Source of the DNA: Jeotgalicoccus halotolerans
Lineage (GTDB): Bacteria; Bacillota; Bacilli; Staphylococcales; Salinicoccaceae
Direction: 5' to 3'
Assembly (NCBI RefSeq): GCF_003387165.1
Contig: NZ_QUMW01000013.1
Location: forward strand, 122,409 to 186,408
DNA: 64,000 bases
Under the pieces are notes generated by a model. That model ran no database searches, had not been told where the DNA came from, and was given only the letters and a program-made list of their open reading frames with translations. Positions 52,645-61,046 of the stretch are shown here, in pieces. Both the position numbers and the translations under genes were made by a program. Within the stretch, counting starts at the first letter, position 1. Each line of letters opens with the position of its first letter.

Positions 52645-53841
52645 GTGTCAGAAGTATATAAAGACAGATTATGGACGAAAGATTTTATCAATACATCAAT
52701 TGTTAACTTTGCGCTTATGATGTCGCAGTATTTACTGCTTGTAACCATGGCGATGTACGCAGCCGGGGAATATAATGCTTCGGTCGGTATGGCCGGTCTT
52801 GTATCCAGTGCCTTTATCATCGGCTCGCTTATTGGGAGATTGTTCGGAGGCAAGCATATTACAGCGATGGGCGGTAAGAAGATGCTGATAATCGGTTCGG
52901 TGCTCATCGTTATACTGACCGCATCTTATTTAATTCCGATGGGTATTTATACGCTTATTGTCCTGCGAATTCTGCACGGTGCAGCAATGGGTTATGCAAT
53001 GACCGCAACAGGTACTATAATTGCGCAGATTATTCCGCCAAGCAGAAACGGAGAAGGTATCGGCTATTTCAGTATGTCGGTAGTTCTCGCGACTGCGGTC
53101 GGCCCGCTAATTGGTGTGTCTTTAATTGCAGCCTACGGATTTACGAGTATTTTTCTCTTTTCATTTGCCATGGCAATCATCAGTCTGGTCATCGGTCTGA
53201 CAGTTAAGGCACCTCCGGGTCAGCCTTCCAAGTCGACGGACAGCGGCAAATTTAAAATCATGGATTTTTTCGAAAAACGCGCCATGCCGATTTCAGCAGT
53301 TATGTTTGTAATGGCATTCGCATATTCTGGAATTTTATCCTATGTGACCGCTTATGCGGAAAGTATCAGCCTGATTCAGGCCGGAAGCCTGTACTTTACG
53401 GTATATGGTATCACGGTGCTTCTGTCGCGGCCGATTACAGGACCGCTCCTTGACCGTAAAGGCGCAAATATTGTAATGTACCCTGCAATTATTATGTTTG
53501 CTATCGGACTCGCCGTTATCAGCCAGGCCTCTCTGACCATGGTCTTCCTGATTGCTGCAGCACTGATTGGTTTCGGTTACGGCAACATACAATCGGTTAC
53601 CCAGGCGCTTGCAATTAAAGTAACACCCCCGGAACGTCTGGGCCTTGCAAATACAACGTATTTTATCGCGCTCGATCTCGGTCTTGGTTTCGGACCGTTC
53701 CTGCTTGGTTATATTGTGCCGTCACTCGGTTACAGAGGAATGTACATGACCCTTGCTTTTGTCGTTCTTGCCGGTATTATTGTGTATTATTTCCTGCACG
53801 GCAGACGCGATAAAGAAATTACAAAAAATAGCGGAGCATAA
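52645..53841 (+). CDS. MFS transporter
   Basis: 398 residues with twelve membrane segments, probably from GTG 52645 with AAGGAAG upstream. The conserved loop GRLFGGKHITAMGGKKMLIIG is the MFS motif A, and RILHGAAMGYAMTATGTIIAQIIPPSRNGEGIGYF is typical of drug/small-molecule exporters of the staphylopine-exporter/YfkF-like group. Substrate unknown. Confidence 0.88.
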   Translation: MSEVYKDRLWTKDFINTSIVNFALMMSQYLLLVTMAMYAAGEYNASVGMAGLVSSAFIIGSLIGRLFGGKHITAMGGKKMLIIGSVLIVILTASYLIPMGIYTLIVLRILHGAAMGYAMTATGTIIAQIIPPSRNGEGIGYFSMSVVLATAVGPLIGVSLIAAYGFTSIFLFSFAMAIISLVIGLTVKAPPGQPSKSTDSGKFKIMDFFEKRAMPISAVMFVMAFAYSGILSYVTAYAESISLIQAGSLYFTVYGITVLLSRPITGPLLDRKGANIVMYPAIIMFAIGLAVISQASLTMVFLIAAALIGFGYGNIQSVTQALAIKVTPPERLGLANTTYFIALDLGLGFGPFLLGYIVPSLGYRGMYMTLAFVVLAGIIVYYFLHGRRDKEITKNSGA

Positions 53842-53843
53842 TC

Positions 53844-53880
53844 ATATCACCTGCCGGATTAACGGCAGGTGATATTTTTG
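53844..53880 (+). terminator. Terminator after the MFS gene
   Basis: ATATCACCTGCCG pairs with CGGCAGGTGATAT around GATTAA, followed by T5. Confidence 0.9.
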
Positions 53881-53904
53881 TTTTGCAAAAAATTATGAGG
53901 GTAA
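53880..53904 (+). promoter_or_regulatory. Sigma-B promoter of the VLRF1 gene
   Basis: GTTTTG-N13-GGGTAA, identical in hexamers and spacing to the promoter at 56585-56609. It fits the staphylococcal sigma-B consensus GTTTWW-N12-15-GGGWAW. Confidence 0.75.
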
Positions 53905-53946
53905 GGTATTGAAACTATGTAATTCTGAAAGGGGAGTAAGGTAATA

Positions 53947-54738
53947 ATGTCATTAGCAGAGATTATCGAGGAAATCAAAGGAAAACGCGATGAAACCGGA
54001 ATACTGACTATCCACTTAAACACGGACGCGAGTTCAGGTAATCTTTCAAACGGTGAATGGAAGATACATTTAAAAAACGGTTTGAAAGAACTTAAAGAAG
54101 AAGTTAAAGAAAAGGATAATCAAACAGAATTGAAAGCGCTGAAAAAACTGCAGGATAAAGTGGAGAAAGAAATTGCGACACATCAGCGTGAGATGCGAAA
54201 AGGATTTATACTAGTCGCATCTGCTGACGGAGAACTGTGGAAAGCAAGAATACTGCAAGTTCCGGTCACAACATCATTTCATTGGGGCAAGACTGCTGAA
54301 ATGCAGCAGATCGAAGAACTTGCGCAGCGGTTTCCTGAAACAGCTTTAGTTGCAGTACAGCAGGCTGATGTAACATTTATCGAAACGTCACTTGGAATTA
54401 TCAGAGATACAAGAAAATACAGCTGGGATGTCGAAAGTGAAAACTGGATAGACTATGAAGAAGCGACTACATCGCGGGCTAGAGGCGGCGGTAAAGATGA
54501 TTTTCAGCACCGGTTCGCAGAAAATCAGCACCGCTGGTATAAGAATTTAGCTGCGCAGCTGGATAAAGAACTTAAAGACCGCGGCTTGGAAGGCGCCTAC
54601 CTTATTGGAAGTAAGGAATCGGTATCTGAAATAGAATCGAATATGAATTCTAAGCATGTTAAAGGTGTGATAACGAAAAATCTGGGTTCAAAACCGGATC
54701 ACGAAATTTTAAATGAGGTCTTCGAAACCTTGATATAA
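53947..54738 (+). CDS. VLRF1-family aeRF1-type release factor-like protein
   Basis: 263 residues. MSLAEIIEEIKGKRDETGILTIHLNTD with GFILVASADGELWKARILQVP, and the later RARGGGKDDFQHRFAENQHRWYKNLAAQL, matches the bacterial eRF1-like VLRF1 proteins (Vms1-like release factors), which carry a conserved Gln-containing loop for peptidyl-tRNA cleavage on stalled ribosomes. Here the loop region is the GGGKDDFQHRF stretch. Control by sigma-B fits a role in stress rescue. Confidence 0.75.
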   Translation: MSLAEIIEEIKGKRDETGILTIHLNTDASSGNLSNGEWKIHLKNGLKELKEEVKEKDNQTELKALKKLQDKVEKEIATHQREMRKGFILVASADGELWKARILQVPVTTSFHWGKTAEMQQIEELAQRFPETALVAVQQADVTFIETSLGIIRDTRKYSWDVESENWIDYEEATTSRARGGGKDDFQHRFAENQHRWYKNLAAQLDKELKDRGLEGAYLIGSKESVSEIESNMNSKHVKGVITKNLGSKPDHEILNEVFETLI

Positions 54739-54743
54739 AGTCA

Positions 54744-54775
54744 AAAAAGGAGAAGCCGCAGCTTCTCCTTTTTGT
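54744..54775. terminator. Bidirectional terminator
   Basis: AAAAAGGAGAAGC pairs perfectly with GCTTCTCCTTTTT around CGCA; serves VLRF1 and the convergent dsdA. Confidence 0.9.
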
Positions 54776-54784
54776 GAACTCGCA

Positions 54785-56077
54785 CTATAACAAATCTTTC
54801 CCTTTACGGTAATACTCCTTATAGATATCTTCAGGAACCATATCTCCGCCGGTGCTCCATGCTATATGTGTACCTTCAGACTTTACAGAGAGGGGACCGA
54901 TAACACCGGCAAGAGCAGATGGTTCCAGCTCAATATTTTCACTGTCATACATCAGAGCCAGCATTTTAAATAGGTTTTCATCGCTGACAGTATAGGCACC
55001 GCCTATCAGGTTTTCGAGAAGCTTTCCGACAAAACCGGAAGCTCTGCCGACAGCAAGTCCGTCAGCAGCTGTGATATTATCGATGCCGAAGTCCTGCACT
55101 GAAACTTTATCGTGGCAGCCGGTCATCATGCCGAGAGTCATGCACGGCGAGTGTACCGGTTCGGCAAAATAGCAATTTACAGCATCGCCGAAAATGACTT
55201 TGAGACCAAATGCAATACCTCCGGGGCCGCCCCCTACACCGCACGGCAGATATACGTTTAAAGGATGTTTCTTATCTATTTTAATATTCTGATCCTGGAG
55301 CTGAGCCCTCAGCCGGATAGCGGCAACTGAATATCCCAAAAATAAAGTTTTTGAGTTCTCATCATCAATAAAATAACTGCGCTCATCTTTAAGACTGTCT
55401 CTTCTGCCCTGAGCCACTGCTTTCGAGTAGTCATCGCTGTGTTCGACGACTTTAACGCCTTTAGCCCTCAGCATATCTTTTTTCCACTGTCTCGCATCAT
55501 CGGACATATGAATAATTACTTTAAAACCCAGTTCCGCGCCGATAATCCCAATGCTTAAACCGAGATTCCCAGTTGAACCGCAGACGAGAGAATACTCAGA
55601 GAAAAGATTTTTAAACTCTGTATCAGTAAATTTTTTATAATTGTCTTTTTCAGTAATAAGACCTTCCCGAAGAGCGAGACTTTCTGCAAAAGTAAGAACT
55701 TCATAAATTCCGCCGCGTGCTTTGACGGAACCCGAAATCGGCAGTCTATTATCTTCTTTTAAATAAAAAGCTCCGTCAATCTCCTTGCCGAACAGGTTTT
55801 TTAAACCGGTCTGAATATGACTCAGCCGGGTCAGCGGCGATTCTATGATTCCTGCTTGGACTGCTGTTTCAGGAAAGGCATGAGCAATGAAGGGAGCAAA
55901 ACGTTTTAAGCGCGCTTCTGCATCTAAGATATCATCTTCGCTGAGTATTAAATCCGGCAGAACAGTTTCTGCAGCTGACTGATTACTGTTCAACCAGAAT
56001 GTCTCTTTATAATCGATTAAATCTCGAACTCCCGGAAATTCATTACACCACTGTTCAATCGTTTTGTTAAGTATCAC
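54785..56077 (-). CDS. dsdA: D-serine ammonia-lyase (D-serine dehydratase)
   Basis: 430 residues. The PLP Lys is residue 119 in RLPISGSVKARGG, and VCGSTGNLGLSIGIIGAELGF binds the cofactor phosphate; the C-terminal block with LPCGVGGGPGGIAFGL is also typical. It deaminates D-serine to pyruvate and ammonia, removing the toxic D-form. No dsdX or dsdC gene is adjacent. The small gene upstream on the same strand ends in a terminator. Confidence 0.93.
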   Translation of the reverse strand: MILNKTIEQWCNEFPGVRDLIDYKETFWLNSNQSAAETVLPDLILSEDDILDAEARLKRFAPFIAHAFPETAVQAGIIESPLTRLSHIQTGLKNLFGKEIDGAFYLKEDNRLPISGSVKARGGIYEVLTFAESLALREGLITEKDNYKKFTDTEFKNLFSEYSLVCGSTGNLGLSIGIIGAELGFKVIIHMSDDARQWKKDMLRAKGVKVVEHSDDYSKAVAQGRRDSLKDERSYFIDDENSKTLFLGYSVAAIRLRAQLQDQNIKIDKKHPLNVYLPCGVGGGPGGIAFGLKVIFGDAVNCYFAEPVHSPCMTLGMMTGCHDKVSVQDFGIDNITAADGLAVGRASGFVGKLLENLIGGAYTVSDENLFKMLALMYDSENIELEPSALAGVIGPLSVKSEGTHIAWSTGGDMVPEDIYKEYYRKGKDLL

Positions 56078-56098
56078 TGCATTCGCTCCTTAAAAAAA

Positions 56099-56123
56099 TA
56101 AGCAGGTCTGTAGAGACCCACTT
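56099..56123 (-). terminator. Terminator after the GSP17M gene
   Basis: On the minus strand AAGTGGGTCT pairs imperfectly with AGACCTGCTT around CTAC, then a T-run of seven follows. Confidence 0.6.
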
Positions 56124-56131
56124 AATAAATA

Positions 56132-56548
56132 CTATAGTTCTTTACGATTCTCAGTAACTTGCTCCATATCAACGACTTCAGTATCCCGATCGTACGGCAT
56201 ATCTTTCATTTCGGATTTAAATACGCCGTCTAATTCGGGATGGTTGATGTACAGAATGTACTGATGATGTTCGAGCGCGTAATTATAAGCTTCCTGCTGC
56301 TCATGTGTCAGCCCGAGGTCAGCCATACGGCGATCTTCCGGTTCCCCTGCGGAGAAATAAGTAACAATCTTATCACCGGCAGTACCGTCGATGGATTTCT
56401 TTTCAATATCTTCGTTCAGCTCGACACTTTCAAATGATGTATTCGAAAAAAGAGTCAGCTGATTATTGTTTACGTCCATCTCTCTGCGCAGCTGATGAAT
56501 ACGATTCACTAAATCATCTTCGTTAATATATGTTTCTAATCTGGCCAA
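56132..56548 (-). CDS. General stress protein 17M-like (YflT) protein
   Basis: 138 residues. RLETYINEDDLVNRIHQLRREM, KIVTYFSAGEPEDRRMADLGLTHEQQEAYNYALEHHQYILYI is the GSP17M/YflT domain, a sigma-B regulon marker in Bacillus. A sigma-B promoter precedes it, so it should be induced by salt, heat or stationary phase. Its molecular role is not known. It shares this domain with the N-terminal half of the larger protein at 57156. Confidence 0.88.
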   Translation of the reverse strand: MARLETYINEDDLVNRIHQLRREMDVNNNQLTLFSNTSFESVELNEDIEKKSIDGTAGDKIVTYFSAGEPEDRRMADLGLTHEQQEAYNYALEHHQYILYINHPELDGVFKSEMKDMPYDRDTEVVDMEQVTENRKEL

Positions 56549-56584
56549 ATATATCCCCTCCTATAACAAATCCATATTAAATAT

Positions 56585-56609
56585 TTACCCTATCTTAGCT
56601 GAACAAAAC
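56585..56609 (-). promoter_or_regulatory. Sigma-B promoter of the GSP17M gene
   Basis: On the minus strand GTTTTG-N13-GGGTAA, 37 bases before the start codon. Confidence 0.8.
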
Positions 56610-56611
56610 AA

Positions 56612-56647
56612 AAACAGGACAATGTATTTTTATACATTGTCCTGTTT
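56612..56647 (-). terminator. Orphan terminator hairpin
   Basis: Two perfect 16-base arms around TTTT. The longer T-rich tail is on the minus strand, though no intact minus-strand gene ends here; it lies just before the GMC relic, so it may belong to a lost gene. Confidence 0.8.
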
Positions 56648-56668
56648 AATTTAATGACTTAAATATTC

Positions 56669-57052
56669 TTGATTCAGCTTTTTATAAAGCTGGTCTTCAA
56701 AATAATTGCGGTTTGCCTGATCGAAGAAATTCTGGTTGAGATGGGTGCGGTGGAAACAGACCGCAGAGAACTCACGGAACATTTCGATATTTTCCCTGCG
56801 CACAATGACCACATTGTGGGAGGTACGATTATAGGTGCTGACCCGGAAACAAGTGTTGTAAACAACTACCTTCAGATTTGGGACGAAGATAACGTCTTTG
56901 TTATCGGCGGTTCAAACTTCCCTCATAACGGCGGCTATAATCCGACAGGAACTGTTGGAGCATTTGCTTACCGTGCAGCAGAAGGCATTAAAATGTATTT
57001 AAAAGATAACAGACAATTAGCTGAAGCAGGAGAAGTTGCAGGCGCTAATTAA
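56669..57052 (+). pseudogene. C-terminal relic of a GMC-family oxidoreductase
   Basis: The frame holds AVCLIEEILVEMGAVETD, then HNDHIVGGTIIGADPETSVVNNYLQIWDEDNVFVIGGSNFPHNGGYNPTGTVGAFAYRAAEGI, which is the well-known end of the gluconate-2-dehydrogenase-like GMC flavoproteins including the active-site His pair. About 450 residues with the FAD-binding domain are missing, and no upstream frame or ribosome binding site fits. The first 13 or so residues of the frame look unrelated. A terminator at 57062-57090 still follows. It is a truncated remnant. Confidence 0.85.
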
Positions 57053-57061
57053 TGATATAGG

Positions 57062-57090
57062 GACTGTCTCTTTTGGAGGCAGTCTTTTTT
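57062..57090 (+). terminator. Terminator after the GMC relic
   Basis: GACTGTCTC pairs with GAGGCAGTC around TTTTG, followed by T6. Confidence 0.8.
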
Positions 57091-57112
57091 GTGCTGAAAG
57101 CAGAAAGGACAT

Positions 57113-57140
57113 AAAAAAATACCCGGAGGAAACTCCGGGT
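57113..57140 (-). terminator. Terminator of the stress-protein gene on the minus strand
   Basis: ACCCGGAG pairs with CTCCGGGT around TTTC on the minus strand, followed by T7. Confidence 0.88.
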
Positions 57141-57155
57141 ACATTCATAAATCAT

Positions 57156-58091
57156 TTATTTTCTGAAATCGTTGTCGCGAAGACCGTCTTTTCTCACGTT
57201 ATCCTTATTAAAGTCGCCTTCATCAACATCTAATTCCTCACGGCGGACTTCTTCAGAAACATGTTCCACATCTTCGTGTTTTTCTTTTTTAATAGTAACT
57301 TCTTCATTCACTACATTTTCTTTATCCACGTTGACTCTTTCTTCGTTCACCGGAATGCGGACTTCATCTACATCGTTAGTATCATCGAAGTTGCCTTTAG
57401 CCGGAACATCGTCAACCGGATTGCGTTCAATTACGACTTCTTCACGTTCTACTGGAATATCAAATTCCTGTCTGTCGGTTTCAACATGTTTATCAACAGT
57501 AACTTCACCAGTCTGAACGTTTTCTTTGTCAACATTAACCCGTTCTTCACGCAGCTGAATTCTCTCTTCTTCAGTAAGATCATTATCTCGATCTACTGCA
57601 CGTGCATCCAGCTCAGGGTCTCTGTCATATAAATTGTCATTGCTGACTGTATCGTTATTGTAGCCGTCATTTACAGCTGCGCTGCCTGCAAGGCCTGCAC
57701 CTGTAGCGTTTGTTTTGTTATCGTAATCGTAAGTGTCGCGTGTTTCACCATAGTTCATAGTGCTGTCTGAATCAACATCAGGTGTATCAACATATACCAG
57801 CACTTCACCTGCATTTAATGAATTTCTATACTGGACCTGTTCTGACTGACTTAATCCTAAATCATTTAGCACTTTCTCTTCAGGATCATCCGGTGAGAAG
57901 AATGAAACGAACTTATCCCATGCAGAGCCTTCTGAATCTCTGAAGTTTACATCGGTATTGCCAAAAGTATCTTTGTTTACGGGCTGCTGTGATAATACTG
58001 TAATGTCACGGTCTGCAACACCTTCTGCTATTAATTCTTCAACGCGCGTCAAGGCATCATTTTCTGTAACGTAATTTTCAATTCTACTCAT
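57156..58091 (-). CDS. General stress protein with GSP17M and DUF2382 (YsnF/AvaK) domains
   Basis: 311 residues. Residues 1-105 form a GSP17M-type domain (FVSFFSPDDPEEKVLNDLGLSQSEQ), a linker rich in Asp/Asn follows, and from about residue 165 comes a DUF2382 domain with tandem repeats (IQLREERVNVDKENVQTGEV, EEVVIERNPVDD). Such proteins in staphylococci and bacilli belong to the general stress regulon; the function is unknown. A sigma-B promoter is present upstream. The protein is extremely acidic and soluble. Confidence 0.88.
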   Translation of the reverse strand: MSRIENYVTENDALTRVEELIAEGVADRDITVLSQQPVNKDTFGNTDVNFRDSEGSAWDKFVSFFSPDDPEEKVLNDLGLSQSEQVQYRNSLNAGEVLVYVDTPDVDSDSTMNYGETRDTYDYDNKTNATGAGLAGSAAVNDGYNNDTVSNDNLYDRDPELDARAVDRDNDLTEEERIQLREERVNVDKENVQTGEVTVDKHVETDRQEFDIPVEREEVVIERNPVDDVPAKGNFDDTNDVDEVRIPVNEERVNVDKENVVNEEVTIKKEKHEDVEHVSEEVRREELDVDEGDFNKDNVRKDGLRDNDFRK

Positions 58092-58167
58092 TAATATTCC
58101 CCTCCATAGAGATAATTGTTTACTTAGATTTTTAATTTGAATCAGTTTTTCATGTCACAATATATAG

Positions 58168-58192
58168 TTACCCGGCCTATTTTTTCTAAAAC
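58168..58192 (-). promoter_or_regulatory. Sigma-B promoter of the DUF2382 gene
   Basis: On the minus strand GTTTTA-N13-GGGTAA, 77 bases before the start codon. Confidence 0.8.
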
Positions 58193-58256
58193 ATAAATGA
58201 AATATTTTTTCTGTTTATATTCTAAAATCAAGAGATTGTTGATGTATAAATAAGTA

Positions 58257-58281
58257 GTTTACCGTCTGCATTATAAGGTAT
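58257..58281 (+). promoter_or_regulatory. Possible sigma-B promoter of the lipoprotein gene
   Basis: GTTTAC-N13-AGGTAT, one base off in each hexamer. A sigma-A -10 (TATAAT, 58283-58288) follows directly, so either or both may be used. Confidence 0.4.
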
Positions 58282-58316
58282 GTATAATAGTAAAGAAGAA
58301 AAAGGGGAAGGTTATT

Positions 58317-58763
58317 ATGCGAAAAGCGTGGGCGTTATTTCTATTTGCAGCTTTGATGATTATACTGACTGCATGCGGCAGTGAAGAGACAAGGATCTTT
58401 GAACTGAATGACCAGGGTGTGGAAAGTACGCTGGTTTATACACATAACGGTGATGAGGTTATCAGCCAGTCGACTGAGAACATTATTAATTATGAAGAAC
58501 TTGGAATCGACAAAGAACAGGCCGAAGAGATTTTTGCAGGCTATTCAGATCAGTACCAGGATTTAGCGGGTGTAGAGCACAGTTTTGATTTCGGGGATGA
58601 AGAGGCGACGGAAAACATTTCTATCGTCTATGATGAAATTGATGCTGAAGAACTTGAAAATGTTGAAGGCATAGATTTTGAAGGAGATCCGTCAGATGGT
58701 ATCAGCATGGAACGTTCTGCGGAAATGCTTCTGGATCAGGGTTATACTGAAGTTGAAGAGTAA
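58317..58763 (+). CDS. DUF1307 (YehR) family lipoprotein
   Basis: 148 residues. The signal peptide ends in LTAC with Cys20 as the lipidation site. The mature part with STLVYTHNGDEVISQSTENII and DLAGVEHSFDFGDE is the YehR/DUF1307 pattern, a small extracellular lipoprotein of unknown function. It is monocistronic with a terminator. Confidence 0.85.
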   Translation: MRKAWALFLFAALMIILTACGSEETRIFELNDQGVESTLVYTHNGDEVISQSTENIINYEELGIDKEQAEEIFAGYSDQYQDLAGVEHSFDFGDEEATENISIVYDEIDAEELENVEGIDFEGDPSDGISMERSAEMLLDQGYTEVEE

Positions 58764-58770
58764 AGTGATT

Positions 58771-58822
58771 TCCCGGGATATTTATCGATTCTTAATACAT
58801 CGGTAAATATCCCGGGATTTTT
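58771..58822 (+). terminator. Terminator after the lipoprotein gene
   Basis: TCCCGGGATATTTA pairs perfectly with TAAATATCCCGGGA around a 19-base loop that can also pair partly; T5 follows. Confidence 0.85.
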
Positions 58823-58884
58823 AATGATACAGCCGGCTTTTTCCGGTTATAATGGAAAAGAATATATTATTGGGAGTGACAGCT

Positions 58885-59685
58885 GTGGAAAAAGTTCTTT
58901 CATTAAATAATATTATTTGGCGGCGAAATGGCGAAACGATATTAAACGATGTATCATTTGAAGTGAACAAGGGTGAACAGTGGGCGGTGCTCGGATTAAA
59001 CGGTGCCGGAAAAACATCTGTACTTGATATCATTATGGGTTATAATTATCCGACGGACGGCAGCGCAAGGGTGGTCGGCACGGAATTCGGCAAGGCAAGC
59101 CTGCCCGAGATGAGGAAGAAAATCGGTTTTGTCAGCTCTAGTCTCGATAAATTTTATCAGACTCTGAACCGGGAAACCGGACTCAATATCGTCCTGAGCG
59201 GGAAGTTTTCATCCTTCGGACTTTATCAGAGTATTGATACAGCATCGAAGAGAAAAGCGGAAGATATACTGAAAAAACTGAATCTCAGCTACTTGTCAGA
59301 TAGAACGTATAATACTTTTTCAGAAGGCGAGCGCCGCAGAATACTAATCGGGAGGGCACTGATGGGTGAACCCGAGCTCTTAATCCTGGATGAACCATGC
59401 AGCGGTCTGGATATCCGGGCACGTGAAGATGTACTGAAGATAGTGAACGGGATTCCGCAGGAAAAGCGCCATCTGCTGTATGTCACGCATCACATTGAAG
59501 AACTCACGAGTGCGATTACCCATGTCTTGTTAGTTAAAGACGGCGGTATCGTTGCCGCCGGACCGAAAAAAGAAGTGCTGACAGGAAAGCTGCTGAGTGA
59601 CACTTATAAAACACCGGTCAAAGTTTATTTTGAAAATGAAAGACCATGGCTTGTTATTGATAATGTGGAGGGTGACGATGATTAA
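58885..59685 (+). CDS. ABC transporter ATP-binding protein
   Basis: 266 residues from GTG 58885 with GGGAG nine bases upstream. ATG 58852 in the same frame is rejected because a -10 element TATAAT overlaps it. Walker A is GLNGAGKTS, the signature is FSEGERRR, and Walker B is LLILDEPCSG; the type is like the YhcG/molybdate-iron ATPase group (YlmA in bacilli). No permease gene is adjacent, so it may work with a distant partner or in a non-transport role. It overlaps the next gene by eight bases. Confidence 0.85.
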   Translation: MEKVLSLNNIIWRRNGETILNDVSFEVNKGEQWAVLGLNGAGKTSVLDIIMGYNYPTDGSARVVGTEFGKASLPEMRKKIGFVSSSLDKFYQTLNRETGLNIVLSGKFSSFGLYQSIDTASKRKAEDILKKLNLSYLSDRTYNTFSEGERRRILIGRALMGEPELLILDEPCSGLDIRAREDVLKIVNGIPQEKRHLLYVTHHIEELTSAITHVLLVKDGGIVAAGPKKEVLTGKLLSDTYKTPVKVYFENERPWLVIDNVEGDDD

Positions 59686-60616
59686 GAAATATCTGGTGGC
59701 ATTGATTGCAGTCTTAATAATATTTACCCCTGCCCATGCATTCGCGGTGGAGCAGGGCACTACTTTTGACGATGGAACCAGCGGAGGCACATATTACGAA
59801 GAGCCTTGGCAGGAACCAGCGTACGATAATACATATGAAGAACCGGGTTATGAAGAGAACTTCCAAAATGATAGGTATCAGAATGACAGCGCTGAGGGAG
59901 AAGGTGCATGGGATAACGGTTATAACGGAGCGGAAGATAATACTTATAATGACGGCTACAGTGAGCAGTATGAAGAGCCGGAAGTGTATGAAGAATCCTA
60001 TACAGAGCCTTATAGTGAAGTGTATGAAGAAGAGTATACAGAGCCGGAAATTTACACAGAACCGGCTGCTGAACCTGAAACGATTGAAGTACCTGAAGAG
60101 CCGGAAGAAACAGAAGAACTGACCATTAACGCAGTTAAAGGTGAAGGACATACTGTCAGCGGTGTTGTAACAGAAGATGAGGCGCCGGCTGAGAATGTAA
60201 AACTTCTTTTATCTGCAGAAGACGATTCAATAGAAGCTGTCTCGAATGATAAAGGCGAGTTTACTTTTACAGATGTTGCGAACGGCACTTATACATTGAA
60301 AGCCGTGGACAGCCAAACTTATCAGGCGGCAGCTGAACCCATCGAAGTCAAGGTGGAGAACCGCAATAAGCTCGGTTATGAAATTGCAGTAATACAGGTC
60401 GAAAAAGAACCGGAAACAGAAGAAGTACCTGAAGAAACAGAAGAGCCGGAAGAAGCGGACGAGGAGCTGCCGGCTGAAGCAGCAGAAACAGATCAGCAGG
60501 CATCCGAGACCTCAGACGGAATGTCGGCATTTGAACTGATACTTATTTCAGGCGGAACAATATTGCTGCTGGCTGCAATTGGCATTGCTTTATTCAGGAA
60601 AATATCCGCAAGATAA
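59678..60616 (+). CDS. Acidic, Tyr-rich surface protein with a carboxypeptidase-regulatory-like domain
   Basis: 312 residues from ATG 59678, preceded by GAGGGTG; upstream codons of the frame lie in the ABC gene. It has a signal peptide (VALIAVLIIFTPAHAFA), then about 110 residues of degenerate Glu/Tyr/Pro repeats (EEPEVYEESYTEPYSEVYEE), a beta-sandwich domain at about 150-245 (HTVSGVVTEDEAPAENVKLLL, NGTYTLKAVDS), a Glu/Pro-rich stalk and a C-terminal membrane helix ending in RKISAR. There is no LPXTG motif. Its function is unknown; it is likely displayed on the cell surface. Start overlap with the ABC ATPase suggests a functional link. Confidence 0.8.
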   Translation: MIKKYLVALIAVLIIFTPAHAFAVEQGTTFDDGTSGGTYYEEPWQEPAYDNTYEEPGYEENFQNDRYQNDSAEGEGAWDNGYNGAEDNTYNDGYSEQYEEPEVYEESYTEPYSEVYEEEYTEPEIYTEPAAEPETIEVPEEPEETEELTINAVKGEGHTVSGVVTEDEAPAENVKLLLSAEDDSIEAVSNDKGEFTFTDVANGTYTLKAVDSQTYQAAAEPIEVKVENRNKLGYEIAVIQVEKEPETEEVPEETEEPEEADEELPAEAAETDQQASETSDGMSAFELILISGGTILLLAAIGIALFRKISAR

Positions 60617-60624
60617 AAGAATTC

Positions 60625-60653
60625 TTGCATCACGATAAGTAATTTGTTATTAT
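60625..60653 (+). promoter_or_regulatory. Promoter of the SRP RNA gene
   Basis: TTGCAT and TATTAT are separated by 17 bases, ending eight bases before the first base of the RNA. Confidence 0.75.
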
Positions 60654-60660
60654 AAAACAT

Positions 60661-60930
60661 ACCGTGCTAAGCGGGGAGGTAGCGGTGCCCTGTACTTGCA
60701 ATCCGCTCGAGCAAGGCTGAATTCCACTTTTGAGGGTTTGAAGTGTGAGGACTGCCTCGGGAGTTCCAGTGTTGAGATTGCGGTCCTATGCAATAGAACG
60801 TCATGAATCATGTCAGGTCCGGAAGGAAGCAGCATTAAGTGGCCCATTCTATGTGCCGTAGGGTTGCCGTGGTTGAGCTGGTCTCCCGAGTAACGCTTGT
60901 GCATCATACTCGACAAAGTGGTGCACGGTT
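60661..60930 (+). ncRNA. ffs: Signal recognition particle RNA, large Bacillus type
   Basis: About 270 bases. The ends CCGTGC and GCACGG pair, the 5' end has the GCTAAGCGGGGAGGTAGCGG Alu-domain sequence, and the S domain has the conserved GTCAGGTCCGGAAGGAAGCA segment with GCAGCA. With the SRP proteins Ffh and others it directs membrane proteins to the translocon. A T-rich tail follows as terminator. The position before dnaX is the same as in staphylococci and bacilli. Confidence 0.95.
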
Positions 60931-61046
60931 TTTATTTTGACTTCATAATGAATGAGGTCTTTTTTTATGCCTAAAAACAGGAATATAAAGAAGCCTGTGT
61001 GTTATAATTATAGCTAGAATTTATGAAGAGTTGAGGTGCCATAATA

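Noticed and set aside
57156..58091. Direct-repeat stretches as CRISPR-like or tandem DNA repeats
   Set aside because: The repetition is at protein level in the DUF2382 domain (VNVDKENV units) with no spacers.
59714..60151. 145-codon open frame on the minus strand
   Set aside because: Mirror of the Glu/Tyr repeats, which gives an artificial Phe-rich product.
60650..60916. 88-codon open frame antisense to the SRP RNA
   Set aside because: The sequence is explained fully by the structured RNA.
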